This document shows, one piece after another, positions 23,491-35,669 of a DNA stretch of 64,000 bases. The notes under the pieces are model-generated. The model was not told the DNA's origin and ran no database searches. It worked only from the letters and a program-made list of their open reading frames with translations. The translations under genes and the position numbers were made by a program. Every line of letters begins with the position of its first letter. Position 1 is the stretch's first letter. The stretch covers positions 433,728 to 497,727 of the forward strand of contig NMRB01000235.1 in assembly GCA_002633025.1 (NCBI GenBank), read 5' to 3'. The stretch comes from Notospermus geniculatus (taxonomy: Eukaryota > Nemertea > Pilidiophora > Heteronemertea > Lineidae).

Positions 23491-24164
23491 TGTCGTGGTG
23501 CTCCGGACCTTGCCTAGGTAACATGATATCGAAAACAATAATAATATTCATAAAAATGAAACGTGAAGTTGGCAACTTTCTCTATAAAATTACACAACAA
23601 ATGCTGGTACATTTGACATACCACACACCACACTGAGGTGATGAATACACCTTAAGGCCTGGTACGCTACATTTTCACTGCCTTGATGGTTAAAATAACA
23701 CTTTCCCAACTCCTTGGAACTGCAGCACCGTAAAAGTGATAAATTCCACCACTTTAATGTTTCCTTTGAATTCATCAGAACGCAGTTCCTTTCTAAGGCC
23801 TCCTCAGGTGTTTGATGTGTAACATTTGATTTGCTGTTTACCTGAATGAAGGAGTTCGAAAAACACTTTCGCTACATTTTAAGGTGCAATAAAGAGTGCA
23901 AAACTTGGAGAGTGTCAAAATCCAACACTTTATATTTTGAAAGCAGGCGTCACAATAACACCCGTTCAACGTTGCTCTCCGGAAATCTTTAAGATCAATG
24001 AATGAAGCTTCCCCGTTTGCCATTTTGACGTTTTCTTCAGTTAACCAACAAATCGACAGGGATATCAATGAACAGGCAGAGATCGATATGTGAATTGTCT
24101 TGAAGACAATGATTGAATCAGTGACTGCCTTTTGAGGCGAGCTGTTTTCGTTGGGTCCCTCGTG

Positions 24165-26000
24165 AACAATCATCATCATCATCATCATCGTATAAGGTCG
24201 AAGGTCATAGACCTGTTGATCTATTGCAGTTAAATCCACAGGGAAACACTCTGCACAGAGGCGGGGGTACTGGGAGAAAAATTCACAAATCAATGTCACA
24301 GATCCAGTAATAATGCAACGTGCCCAGTAGTAAAGTCTCTCTCTCTCTCTCTGTCGACTGCATAAATCGATCACGAGTTATTCATAATGGTACTTGTACG
24401 ACTCCCATGCCCTATCCAATTTAGCCTTAAATCCTGCGACTGTCTTGGCCTCCACGATATCAGGGGTCAGTGAATTCCATCCATCTACCACTCGGAAAAC
24501 CTAAAAGTATGTTTCCGCAATTCCGTTCTGTCCCTCCTTTTCTTTAGTTTCAATGTGTGTCCTCTGTTGGAAGACAAGCGTCCCTCCGCCAAAGGCAGCA
24601 CTTGGGGAGTAATGTTAGAAAGACCACTGAAGCTCTTAAACACCGGTATCATGTCCCCCTTTTTCTTCTATAGCAAATAGAATGTAGGTCCATGAGTTCC
24701 AATCTACGATCGTATGACTCTGATCTCAGCTGCGGTATCAGCTTAGTCGCCCTCCTCTGAACACCTTCAATAATTTCCTAGGGCCCTTACTCTTTAAAAT
24801 GACTGCTGAATTACAATACTCCAGATAGGGGCGCACCAAGGCTATGTATAGTTTCTTAATGACATCAACGTTTCTTCAGGCAATATTCTTTTTGATCGTC
24901 CAAAGCAGTCTATAGATGAGATCACACTTCGTAATTAGGTCATTGCCATGGATAATTTGCGCATGCGCATTTTGCCGTTTTCCTTGGTCCAAGCCGGAAG
25001 TCGATGTTTTAATGGCTTTCAACGAAGGATTTCCCGGTGGGTCGCACATTTTGCCGTTTTCTGTGGGCTTTTCGCCCAGCTTTGTGTTTATAAGTGTGTG
25101 GGTCCTCGAGATAGTCACCTGGTGCTCCTGAAAATCGTTACCATCATGAAAATCGGGTCAGATTTACAGAAAAATTCGCCCAGGTTTGGTCTCCGAATGG
25201 ACAAAAATGGCGATGCACGTGGCCGGTCGATCGCGAATTCACCCCATTCTTCGCTCAAACTTTGGGAAACCAGCGGGGAAACCAGTGATTTTTCCGTTCC
25301 TCAACTGTTACCAGACCCGTTCACAGTGTAATTAAGGGCTCCCCTGCAGAAATATCGAAGAGAACCATCAAAAATGCTGCCGATTGCCGGAATCCTTCGT
25401 GAAACCAATGTAAACACACCAGCCTCCGCGTTGTCAAGGAAAATGGCTACTGCGCATGCGTGGGTTGCCAAGAAATCGCCATGACGTCATAAACGACGAC
25501 CTAATTTGAACTGATCTATTGCCTTTCCTCACAATCTCATTCACATGCTCATTGAAACTAAGCGAAGTATCAACTACTACTCCTAAATCCTTTTCGGATA
25601 AGACAGCTTCTAGTGGGGTTGAGATCCTGTCAAACTCAATGACGTAATCATAACGAGGTTTGTGTTTTCCAAAGTGCATCACCTTGCATTTTGAGGGATT
25701 TGGCTTGACTAACCACGTGGTGCACCAACTAGATAGAAAGATTCGCTAAATCTTTCTGAAGTATCTCGTTATCCCGCCTGTCCGTAATCTGTCTGTATAT
25801 CTTCAAATCATCGGCTTGGAGCTGACATGGCGAGGCGAACATTCCTGGCAGATCGGCACATGGGGTATTTTTGGACCCCAGTGCCAGAACTTCAGTATCC
25901 CTTCCATGACGGATGAACATATGAATAAATGCTCTCATAATATCCTCATTCCGCATGTTTTTAAGATGTCTATTGATGTTTTGGAGGTGCAGATTCAATG
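24165..26000 (-). mobile_element. LINE fragment, CR1/L2-like
   Basis: Minus-strand reverse-transcriptase remnants: ADDLKIYRQITDRRDN just after the catalytic F/YADD position, then CKVMHFGKHKPRYDY and EKDLGVVVDTSLSFNEHV. Near 24380-24790, 3' coding and untranslated sequence lead to a (GAT)n tail at about 24171-24192. It is 5'-truncated and interrupted by the element at 24937-25503. Frameshifts are present. Clade by motif only. Confidence 0.6.
24937..25503. mobile_element. TA-type insertion in a LINE
   Basis: The LINE is broken between AATTAGGTC and GACCTAATT, which mark inverted ends around a TA duplication. The inserted 0.57 kb holds GCGCATGCGCATTTTGCC-type sequence near both ends and no transposase. 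The exact boundary is uncertain by a few bases. Confidence 0.5.
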
Positions 26001-26577
26001 ACTTTCACATAACAGGTGAGAAAACCTAAAAGCAACACTATTGGGCACATGAGGTCTGAATGGACCCCCAAATGTACAATGAGATGTTTTGGCATAGAAG
26101 ATAGCTGGAACGGGCTGCCCCCTATATTCGACCACCAGAAGTTGCATTCTTTTTGAAAGGTTCACTGCAGGTTTGACTTGCAGTGTTCTGAAGTAACTAA
26201 GTCTAAAAGGGTTTGTCACCCATGCTAACCTGTTTACTTCGTAAGGTTTGTATCATGGACCACGGAGACCATTTCTGAAACCTTAGTTGTGGCTGTTCTT
26301 TGAGGCAATCGGTGATATTCTGAGTGCCCATGCCTTGTACAGGTCAATGCACTGAAGGTCAAATGGGTGTGGTTCTCCATGGGGTCCAAATAGACCCCAG
26401 GTGCCCAGTTGTGCATTTTCCCTCATATTTCACTGATAAAACACTAACTGGCAATTCTACCATGTCCATATTCTGTGATGATAGTAAAAGTAGAATTTAC
26501 ACACAGATTTTTTCAGGCAGCATACAATATCGGCCGAAGAAATGACAGGAGAGGCCTGCAGTTCACACCGTGGGGTC

Positions 26578-28500
26578 TATAATAATAGGCATTTATATAG
26601 CGCCCCATTAAATTGCTTTGTCTGGAGCGCTTTACATATATAAAACATCAGAAGATAAGAGCGAAGAGAAGTCCTAAAACATATGCTAAGAATGAAAATA
26701 TTTAGAAATTGAAATAGGGTTAAAATTACCCAAAGGCCTCACGAAATAAAAGGGTTTTTAGTGACTGTTTAAAAGACAGAAAGCCACTGCAGGACCGGAG
26801 GTCAACAGGAAGGGCATTCCAGAGCTGTGGGGCACAGACCCTATAAGATCTATCGCCTGCATGACGCTTACGGCCTACATGTCTCTGCAAAAGAGGTGCG
26901 GCACATGATCTAGTCTGTCGGGCCTGGGACCTCAAGTCCAGGTGAAGATAAACAGGGCCTGTGCCAGCCACTGCCCTGGAAGCAAATAGTAAAACCTTGA
27001 ATTTAACACGCTGTTCGACCGGGAGCCAATGCAGAGTTGAGAGAACAGGAGTTATGTGTTGGCGCATTTTGGTGTTAGTTAACAACCGTGCAGCCTGGTT
27101 CTGTTTACATTAGCTTCAGTAAACGATAAAGTTCAAATACCGGTAAACCATAGAACAAGGAATTGCAATAGTCGAGCCTGGATGAAATGAAAGCATGAAC
27201 AAGAGATGCAAGGGATTCAGGTGGCAAGTACTTTTTGACAGCTGCAATTGCGCGTAGATGATAAAATCCACTTGAGACGACTTTGGAGATATGATCATGA
27301 AAGGTAAGACCTGAATCCCAGATAACACCAAGATTCTTGGTGGAGGCAGTAGGAGCGATTTGGGAGGAACCAATTTTAAGTTTAGCATCAGGGATTTGAT
27401 AATGACTGTGGAAGGGTGACCGCATAACCAGAAAAACTGTCTTGCTATCATTTAGCTTAAGCTTATTGTTAGTCATCCAGGCTCGAACATCGACAAGACA
27501 AGATTCAAGAGCAGTAATGCATTTGAAAACGATTCAGTGGTGAACTTGAAAGGTACCCACTGCTGGTTATCATCGGCATAAAAATGGCTACTTATTCCGT
27601 GACTGGCAATGAGGTTTGCAGGCGGGTATGTATAGCACGAGAAAAGGAGTGGCCCCAATACACTACCTTGGGGAACACCATACCTAAGGTCATGTGGTTC
27701 TGACACAATAGACCTAGTTTTAACACAAAAGCTACGAGTGAAACCAAGACAGTGCACGCCCCTCAAGTCCAAATGTATTCTTAAGTCTATCAATCAGGAT
27801 TGAATGATCGATAGTATCAAAAGCTGCTGAAAGATCGAGTAGAACCATCAAGACGCCGTTGTTGTCATCGAAACTCCTCAGAACACTGTCAGTTATAGAA
27901 AGTAATGCACTTTCAACACTATGACCTGGCCTGTATGCAGATTGATTAGGAACATACAGGTTATTTTCAGTAAGGTGTTTGTGAAGTCGAGCAACCACCA
28001 CTCTTTCCAAAAGTTTGGAAAAGTAAGTAAGATTAGACAGGACGGTAATTTTTAAGGGACTCTTTGTCTAAAGAAGAGCTCTTAAGGAGGGGTGTAATGA
28101 TGGCAAGTTTCATGCTGGTAGGAAACTCCCCTGTTAATAGGGATGTATTTATTAAATCAACCAAATAGGGAAGAAGCGACGGAAGTGTTTCCTTGAGTAC
28201 ACCAAAAGGGAAAGGATCGAGTGATGATGTTTTGAAAGGCGACGACTTGATGATTCGCTCGAGTTCAGCAACACTTGTTGGTTCGAACACTGCGAAGCGC
28301 GGTGGGGATGCGCCACTGTCATGGCTCTCATCATAGGTGCAAGAGATAGAGTCTAGATTCTTTCGAATGTTACAAATTTTGTCGTCAAAGAAGGAGGCAA
28401 GCATGTTAGGAAGAAGAGCTGGAGGGATGGACGTGGGAAGTTGACCTTCCTTTTTCTGCCCTGTCAATTTGGAGAATGTAGAATTAATTTGGAGAATGTA
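26578..28500 (-). mobile_element. LINE fragment, L2/CR1-like
   Basis: A 5'-truncated reverse transcriptase in at least four frameshifted pieces. In order: PFKTSSLDPFPFGVLKE, YRPGHSVESALLSITDS, the catalytic block VLLDLSAAFDTIDH, GVPQGSVLGPLLF, HFYADDNQQW, STKNLGVIWDSGLTF and HWLPVEQRVKFK, ending near FLSFKQSLKTLLF. The 3' part has TATATAGCGCCCC and an ATT-type tail at 26578-26590. It is not functional. Confidence 0.8.
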
Positions 28501-28798
28501 CAACTAATTTAAACAAATTCCAGCAATGTGTGTGTAGGCTCTGAATATGTCTGATAAAGTTGAATTACTTATATATAGTAGAAGCAATACTGTTTTACCA
28601 ATACTTGTAAGGAAGCAGATAGCTGAGATTGCCTCGAATTTCATTATTGATATTATTGTTGACCGGATGGCCAATTTATGACTTACAGTTTGGTCCATTC
28701 TCATCACTACATCACTCCCCCCTTTTTATCAAATAAGATGGAGAATGCACTTTTGGCGAAGATGAAAGGTTTAAGGCCAATGTGAGGTACCAGTGTTG

Positions 28799-29080
28799 TA
28801 TGGCAAGCCGTTTGTTCATTTAATCAAATAGCCTAAACCAGGTTTTTTAAAAAAAATTTTAAAAAACTGTTCTTTTAAAAACAATTGTCTTTTAAAAAAA
28901 ACTTGTTTTTTTTCAGATTCTGCAAAAAAAACAAGATTTCTTTCAAAATAAACCTATTTTTTATTAAAAAAACAATTTAAAAAAACTGGTTTATTTGATT
29001 AAATGAACAAACGGCTTGCCAATGCCATACTGTATGGCACTGACAAGCCATTTGTTCATTTAATCAAATAAACCAGGGTT
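28799..29080. mobile_element. Poly(A/T)-rich hairpin MITE and partial second copy
   Basis: GGCAAGCCGTTTGTTCATTT at 28801 is inverted at about 28990-29022, enclosing A/T homopolymer runs. A third, partial arm (AAGCCATTTGTTCATTTAAT) starts near 29044. Confidence 0.65.
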
Positions 29081-29289
29081 TTTTTATACTATCTATTGAC
29101 ATAGGCCTAGGCCTATACACCTCCATGATAGATGGCCCCTATTCTTTACCGAACTTACTTAAAAAAGGTCGATAGGCCAAGGCGGCCCTACCTAAGCAGC
29201 AATAGTTGGCCGCCCAAAAGCGTAGCTAGGCCTAGGCCCTTCATCTCAGCCTGACACTCACTCAACAGATACTGAACCTGCTCAACTGG

Positions 29290-29888
29290 TATATCAAAAC
29301 GAGGTCTCCCACGACGACCACCAAGTTGATCTTCATATCCTGTGTTCTGCAGCGAGACTTCTCACCGGAACCAAGAGAAGGGTGCACATTACGCCTATTT
29401 TAAAAAATCTCCACTGATTGCCTGTGAGACTGCGCATTGAATACAAGGCTCTTCTTGTGACGCACAATGTGCTTCACCGGGAGAGCAATCCGAGCTATCT
29501 TCAGGACTTCCTCAGGCTGCGGAGCCCGGCCCGCAGTCTTCGGTCCTCTGCTGACCCCTGGCTTCTGGCTATCCCTCGTACAAGTGGGCAGTATGGGGAT
29601 CGATCACTGGGAGCCCTGGCTCCCAGGCTGTGGAATTCACTGCCGGTTTCACTGCGCAGTCTCGCAGACACAGTATCTTTTAAGAAACATCTTAAAACAC
29701 ATTTATTTGTAAAATATTTTGGGTAGTTTTATCTATATTTTCTTTTCTCTCTCCTTTTAATTTGACCCTTGTCCATTGTTTTATAATTGTCTTAATTAAT
29801 GTCATTCCATTTTTTTTCTTTTCTTTTCTTCTTATGTACAGTACTTAGAAAATATTTTAATCATTAATGTAGCACTTTAATTAAATAA

Positions 29889-29919
<31 letters not shown>

Positions 29920-29920
29920 T
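29290..29920 (+). mobile_element. LINE 3' fragment, L2/CR1-like
   Basis: The plus strand encodes the C-terminal motif MPVRLRIEYKALLVTHNVL through RLWNSLPVSLRSLADT and FKKHLKTHLF, then an untranslated region and an (ATT)n tail at 29886-29919. It is strongly 5'-truncated. The tail ends within about 15 bp of the exon 2 donor of gene C. Confidence 0.75.
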
Positions 29921-29937
29921 GCCTCACGTTGTTGTTG

Positions 29938-30175
29938 GTGTCAGCGACCGACCTGAGCCTAGCCATTGTAGGCCTATCGTACTGCATTATTGCTGCTTCT
30001 GGCCGCCCTCCATGCTGCAGGAGTAGGCCTGCACATCTGTGCACGTCGGCAAGGAGAGTTGTGATTTCCTCAGTTCGTTCGTCCCCTACACAAAGGACCA
30101 CACTATCTCGCAATATGCTATCTACACGAAAGCCGAGAGTGTCATCGATTACGCAAGGTCCAGGCAATAAACTCT
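29938..30175 (-). CDS. Gene C exon 2
   Basis: A 238-bp open exon in a coding-like frame (SLLPGPCVIDDTLGF, then VVLCVGDERTEEITTLLADV), with donor GTGAGG after base 29938 and acceptor AG at 30177-30176. Its first two bases complete the codon left by exon 1. The acceptor's pyrimidine tract is only moderate. Downstream exons were not found; an L2/CR1-like fragment starts right after the donor. The family was not recognised. Confidence 0.45.
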
Positions 30176-30451
30176 CTCCAATGACGAAATTACACCTTCA
30201 ATTCGATTAGCTAAAATTACCGAACGCGTTGAAATGGTCATGATCATGACGACATCGACGATGGTTTACATGCGCCATCGCCATTATGTTGTTGTCGTCA
30301 TGCCCGTCCACTCATTCCAAAGACTGATCCCCTATCCGATAAACTTCATTTGAATTTGAAATTGAAATCGTGAGCGCCACCTGACGCCTTTTAGCAATCG
30401 ACGTCATCTTCGGAGGTACTCGGCTACATTCGGGCGGCCATCGTAACCTAC

Positions 30452-30545
30452 CTCGACTGTATATAGGAGCCTCGGCGTAGTAATCATCTCGCAAATCACG
30501 AGATAATTCAGTGATTCGCCGCAGTGAGTGGGTCGTCTGTGACAT
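30452..30545 (-). CDS. Gene C exon 1
   Basis: It starts MSQTTHSLRRITELSRDLRD and ends after 94 bp at a strong donor, CGAG|GTAGGT. Phase 1 is compatible with exon 2 at 30175-29938. It encodes 31 residues. The product is unknown. Confidence 0.5.
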
Positions 30546-30559
30546 TGACCGTAACCTTT

Positions 30560-31018
30560 CGCACTTGATGATATAGTGCAGACCAATGCTGATACTTTTT
30601 CACGTATAAATGGGTTCTTTGCGCATTATATCGGTGGGATAATTTTATTTATTGTAGAATCTGAAGTTATTCAGTGGATTAAGGCACATTTTAGGCAGTG
30701 ATAACACCGAGGATGGACAACGTTACAATGTCGAAACAAAATGGCCGACCAGCCTTCACTTCACCACTTGAGAAGTTCAACCTGCTGCTATAGCGTGAGT
30801 GACCCTTCATCAGGTAACAGTAACATGCTTCAACTAATTTTTCTATGTGTAGCAACACTTACAATCCCTAATTGGTAACTTTGATCATTCAGATCGATAG
30901 ATTTGAACAGTCTTGTCGAGCATGACCGAAGAAGTAGATCCCGGAACAATATGGCGCTGTCCGATATACGTCAGAGTTACGATGTTGGCACGAATCGTTT
31001 TCTGACGTTCAGATTGGC
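30560..31018. promoter_or_regulatory. Upstream region of gene C, no clear core motifs
   Basis: This is the 5' flank of gene C exon 1 on the minus strand. No TATA box or initiator could be assigned confidently. GCGCCACCTGACG-type sequence recurs here (30373) and in the tandem repeat that follows. Confidence 0.25.
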
Positions 31019-31235
31019 CTTTTAGATGACTTACAACCTCTATGTTTTGCTTTCTAACCTCTTGTTCTGCAACCTTCATTAAAAGCGCCACCTGACGTCT
31101 TTTAGATGACTTACAACCTCTATCTTTTGCTTTCTAACTTCCTTGTTCTGCAACCTTCATTAAAAGCGCCACCTGACGTCTTTTAGATGACTTACAACCT
31201 CTTTGTTTTGCTCTCTAACCTCCGTGTTTTGCAAA
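31013..31235 (+). repeat. Tandem repeat, about 82 bp x 2.6
   Basis: Units begin TTTTAGATGACTTACAACCTC and include AACCTTCATTAAAAGCGCCA and CCTGACGTC. The last unit decays into CTCCGTGTTTTGC-like copies up to about 31350. Confidence 0.8.
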
Positions 31236-31609
31236 CCTCCTTGTTCTGTCTCACACATGCATGATATAAGCTCCGTGTTTTGCCGTGTATAACCTTCGTG
31301 TTTTGGTATATATTCCCCTTGTTTTGGCTTATAACTTCCGTGTTTTGCAACGTCTATTATTTGCGGGAATAACCGCCCACTCGCCAGAAGTACCGTGCAC
31401 GCGCATCGGGTGTCTGCTGATGAAAGGTGAGTGTGATGTATTATTGCGCGCCAGGGAAAGCATGCACTGTAAAATAGTACGTATTAAAACTGTCGGTGTC
31501 TCTTTAATTGATGACAGCGACTGTAAGCGACCAAATGTCAAACATTAGGTAGATTAGAATTATTTGAAGCCATCAGAAGACAAAACCATGCTAACTTGAC
31601 GTGTTTCAG

Positions 31610-31721
31610 GTCTCGCTGAATGATAGTCTCGGTCACCCAGCCGCTGTTTCGAATCTGGGGATCGAACAAGCGTCTGGGATCAAACTGCGAAATTACTGTT
31701 TGGAGGCTTACCAAGATCCTG
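31610..31721 (+). CDS. Possible orphan exon
   Basis: It sits between acceptor TGACGTGTTTCAG and donor GATCCTG|GTACGC. The open frame reads VSLNDSLGHPAAVSNLG and then KLRNYCLEAYQDPG. A possible upstream donor is ATGAAAG|GTGAGT near 31428. No neighbouring exon was confirmed and no family was recognised. Confidence 0.25.
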
Positions 31722-32309
31722 GTACGCTCGCTGATTGGCTAGGGATAGAGCTAGTCATTCATTTCCATCCGCCGATTCCTCGCATTTGAAAATCACAATC
31801 CGGCTGCTGATTGGGCAAGAGAAGTCACCATGTGATCTCATCATGGCGACGACCATATAATGTCAGTTGGGTTTTCTCGATCCCGTTGTCCATACGGATA
31901 CACACTTCCTGCTCAGACTTCAGCCTGAAATTCAACTGCAATAAGTTGATGCTGTCCTGGGCGCTGTCTCAGGTCACTTCGCTAATCGCTAATCTGAGTT
32001 GAGTGAGTGAGTCTGACCCGAAATTCGCAGTTGCGCGAGACTACCATCGAACAGTAAAAATCAAGTTTGGGGCCAGACTCTGTAATGGTAATGAAAGAGT
32101 CTGGCTGCGCGAGACTAGCTGAATGACACTGAAGGATCTGGCCTCACTCTCCGATCGGCTGGTGTCCAGGGCTTTCAAAGGCTTACTTCTCAGAAAGTTG
32201 GAGGCGATTTTTTTAAAGATCCGCCCAGCTCGCCAAGATTGCAGCCAAAACCGGCGCCAAGGCACTCATTCTGGAGGAAACTGAATGGGCCACAACCTCA
32301 TTTAGGTCT

Positions 32310-33841
32310 TTTTTTTTTCTTTTTTTTTTAATTTTATTTTAAACTCTTTATTTAGTGCAAAACAAATACAAAACAAAACACCTAACATGTGATATACCGG
32401 TACATATTAACTATCGGTATTAATACAAGAGGTTTTTTTATTTTTTTTTAGTATTTGGCTATTACACCCTCACCCCTTTCCTAGTCCCTCCCCATCCAAA
32501 CTGATTTACTGTAACCCTCTTTCAACCCTCCCCCCCCCCCNACGGTCGTCAAAATTATATTTTACAGACGCTTCTTCATTGTATGATATATAGACTCCAA
32601 GAAATCTGAGTGGTTGGTTTGGCCAAGCTATTCCTAGGGGTTTATCTTTTCTACTTCTATATGCACCTAACCATGCTGCCTCTGTTTTAATCTTATTAAG
32701 TTTTAACCCTGAAAAACATCCAAATTGTTCTATAGTGCTGAGATAGGCCTTTGCAGATTTCTCATCAGCTAGTATCCCTGTTGTGTCATCCGCGAATTGT
32801 AAAACTTTTATTTCCTCATTTCCAAGTTTGATGCCCTTGATCTCAGTATTCTGCCTTATAGCACAAGCTAAAACTTCAGCTACTAAAAGGAATAGATAAG
32901 GAGACAGAGGATCACCTTGTCTCACCCCACGACCTAAAGGAAAATATGGAGATGTTATTCCATTATTAATGACACAACTTGATATGTCGCAGTAAAAAGT
33001 ATCAACCCATTTGATAAAAGATTCTCCAAAGTTCAGCTTAAGCAGAGTTGTTTTTAAAAATTCCCAATCTACTGAATCAAAAGCTTTTTCGAAATCAATA
33101 TTGATAACCATTTCCGTCATGTCCTTTTGTTTAGTGTAGAAAAATATGTCATCGATTGTTCTGATATTATCACTTATGTGCCTCCCTTTGACATAACCTA
33201 CTTGATTTTGGTGGATTATTTTCGGTAAAATCTTTTTCAATCTTTCTGCTACAGCTTTTGTGCTTAGTTTATAATCAGCGTTCAATAATAAGATTGGTCG
33301 CCAGTTTTTTAACAATCTTCTGTCTTTGCCTTTGTCTAGGAGTGTTATCACAGCTTGTCTCTGTGATGTTGATAATTTTCCTTTTGTATAACCAGAATTA
33401 ACACATTCCTGTAGTGGTTTTTTCAATACCGCCCAGAATTTCGTATAAAATTCAATGGTTAAGCCATCATTTCCTGGGGTTTTATTTTTCTGAAATGTTT
33501 TTAACGCTTTTGTTAGTTCTTCTAATGTAATTTCTCCCTCACAGGTTGACTTGTCCTCTTCAGATAAGATTGGCATGTGAATTTGTTGTAAATAATTTAC
33601 CTTCTCTTGTTTAGTTCTGGTATTTTGTTTTGCATAAAGTGACTGGTAATAATTTTTGGTTAATTCTATAATCTCCTTTTGGTTAGTAGTTTCAATGCCA
33701 TCTTCTCTTAATAATTTATTCATAGTTGTTTTTATTTTATTCCAGGAACATTGCCTCAAGAAATATTTATTACTCTTTTCTCCTTGTTCATACCATTGAC
33801 ATCTAGACCGAAGGATTATACCTCTAGTTTTTTCGTCATCT
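32310..33841 (-). mobile_element. 5'-truncated Tx1/L1-like LINE with target duplication
   Basis: The insertion is flanked by ATTTAGGTCT at 32300-32309 and 33842-33851. A poly(T) tract (32309-32337) is the poly(A) tail of a minus-strand element. The ORF2 part (33840 to about 32540) shows KNKTPGNDGLTIEFY, RPILLLNADYKLSTKAVAERL, VINIDFEKAFDSVDW, GVRQGDPLSPYLFL and the catalytic QFADDTTGILADE. The frame is open for over 400 residues, so the copy is young. The N at about 32541 lies in a C-run after the coding part. Confidence 0.9.
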
Positions 33842-33851
33842 ATTTAGGTCT

Positions 33852-34480
33852 GCTTGTTGCAAAATGTCTGTGAGAGGCCTGAGACAAAGATGCAGTTTTG
33901 AGGACATAGTCGAAATTCTCTCTGCGTTTTTGTCAGCTAGCGAATCTTTAATCGTCTATATCTCGACAGTCGTTGCTTCTATGTGTCTGTAGAGTTGCCA
34001 GCTTGACGTCCTACTTTTTTCTCCTTCTTTTGGCTCTAGTTGGGAGTTCGTAGCTGCTTCTGTTCCGGAGATAGAGGCGTTGTGTCACAAAACATGTCTT
34101 AAGAAATATCCCTGACTTTGACGCAAAGTTAGAGTGAGAGCCAAACCAGGCTGCATGTGTTAAGGCCAGTGTTGGACAGTCACGGCAAATCCTGCTTGCA
34201 GAAACCACGTGTTTGCTTTAAATTTCTTCCCCCACACTAATCGAGGACTACAGCCATGCCAGGAGTCGCCACGCTCCTGACGTCATCCGCACATGTTAAA
34301 ATAAATGGGGACGACGAGAAATGGTATGTGTGTCGGCCGAAATATCGATACGCCAGGACAGTCAATTGTGGACATGTCCAGGATGATCTAGTCGCCTACA
34401 TCATTTCGGCATCGCCAATTGCCGGGATATAGTGATAGAAAGATTGGGGACGTCCCCAATACGTTGGGTCCTCAAATAGA
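33852..34480. other. Intergenic sequence
   Basis: Mostly unique sequence between the LINE and the first 5S-U1 unit. A short frame MSVRGLRQRCSFEDIVEIL starts near 33864 but has no support. Confidence 0.3.
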
Positions 34481-35007
34481 AGGTGAGGAAACAAGCACAT
34501 GTCCTCATTTGCACCCATTAAAATACAAACGCACGCACACACGCACCTACACACACACACACACACACACAGACACCATGACCAAAAACAATTAATCATC
34601 CCAGATCCGTTCAGCTCTCGTGTGATTAGGAGAGACACCCACTTTCATGTTGGCGCTCTTTTCGCGACAAAGACACCGAAAAATACATAGGCCTACGGCA
34701 TGTCCTGGGTTGATGTGGATCTTGCTTGAAAACATACAATGCAGACCACAGAGAGAGACAGACAGACAGAGGCAGAGAGCGCACTGACGTTTAGTTGAGT
34801 GTCAGCTCGACGGGACTGTGTCACTACCGCATTAACACATGCTGGCGGGCAGGCACACCCACGAGCTGAATCTCCAGAATGTTGTGTTCGAATGAATGTC
34901 TGGCGGTGTTCTACACGTCATAGTGGCGGCGGGCATGGCCAGAGAGGTGCAGTGAGCCAACTTGCTTATTTTGGCAGAATGAATAGCTTCGGGAGATTCG
35001 CTCTCAT
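34481..35007 (+). repeat. A-flank of 5S-U1 unit 1
   Basis: It contains (CA)n, CACCATGACCAAAAACAATT, TTCATGTTGGCGCTCTTT, a GACAGACAGAC tract and AACACATGCTGG, all in the same order as 53080-53680. It is therefore the upstream part of a duplicated 5S-U1 unit. Confidence 0.65.
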
Positions 35008-35298
35008 GTCCGACCATATCACGTTAAAAACACCGGCGTAACGTTTTTCAGTGAGGCCCGTGAGCCAGTGTGACAATACAATAGATTGACGGAATAAGCG
35101 GTGACTGGACAATGAGCGACACACAGAGAAACAGCGAGTTCGTTTCCCAGTGTGTTCCGAACAATGGGAATCACACAGAAAAACGGCCACACTGAAAAAC
35201 GTTACACCTGTTCTCGTCCGATCACCGAAGTAAAGGAACGTCGAGCGTGGTTAGTACGTGGATGGGTGACCGCCTCGGAATACCACGTGTTGTATGCT
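35008..35298 (+). pseudogene. 5S rRNA, copy 1, split by a MITE
   Basis: The 5' part (35008-35036, CGACCATATCACG) and 3' part (35204-35298, CTCGTCCGATCACCGAAG to TACCACGTGTTGTATGCT) match 5S rRNA but are separated by a 167-bp insertion. The internal control region has AAGTAAAGGAACG where the intact copy reads AAGTTAAGCAACG. It is almost certainly non-functional. Confidence 0.9.
35037..35203. mobile_element. 167-bp MITE in 5S rRNA
   Basis: The ends CGTAACGTTTTTCAGTG and CACTGAAAAACGTT are inverted. The flanks ACACCGG (35030-35036) and ACACCTG (35204-35210) are the duplicated 5S target with one change; the intact gene reads ACACCGG once. Confidence 0.8.
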
Positions 35299-35669
35299 TG
35301 TTTTTATTGTTCTCCGTCTTCAGGGAAATTTTTTGTCTGTTTTTTTTCTATTTCATTGCAACGAACTTTGTTGCCTTTAGTTTTTCTCATTCAATTAGCC
35401 AACTGTCGTTTAACTTATGCGTATATGACGTATATGACCTACATACATGTATTACTCCGACTAGAAATTTGGGATGTACTAATACGCAAAATATGCCGCA
35501 TACAAACATTGATGCTTGAATAAACGCGCACATTTCACCCAAGTGGCTATGCCAGGCCAATCAGTCTATGAGTTCGAAAACTGACAAATAAGGCCCGTTT
35601 TTTGTAGCACAATTTGGACCACGAGAGTCTTTTTTCGTCACCACATAATTCGCTGATGCCTAGAATTAA

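Noticed and set aside
23838-24374. 178-residue minus-strand frame
   Set aside because: Contains a methionine run from the (GAT)n tail of a LINE and no recognisable domain; composition is not coding-like.
34831-35040. Protein gene before 5S copy 1
   Set aside because: The frame lies in the A-flank repeat, is not conserved in frame in the second unit, and has no domain.
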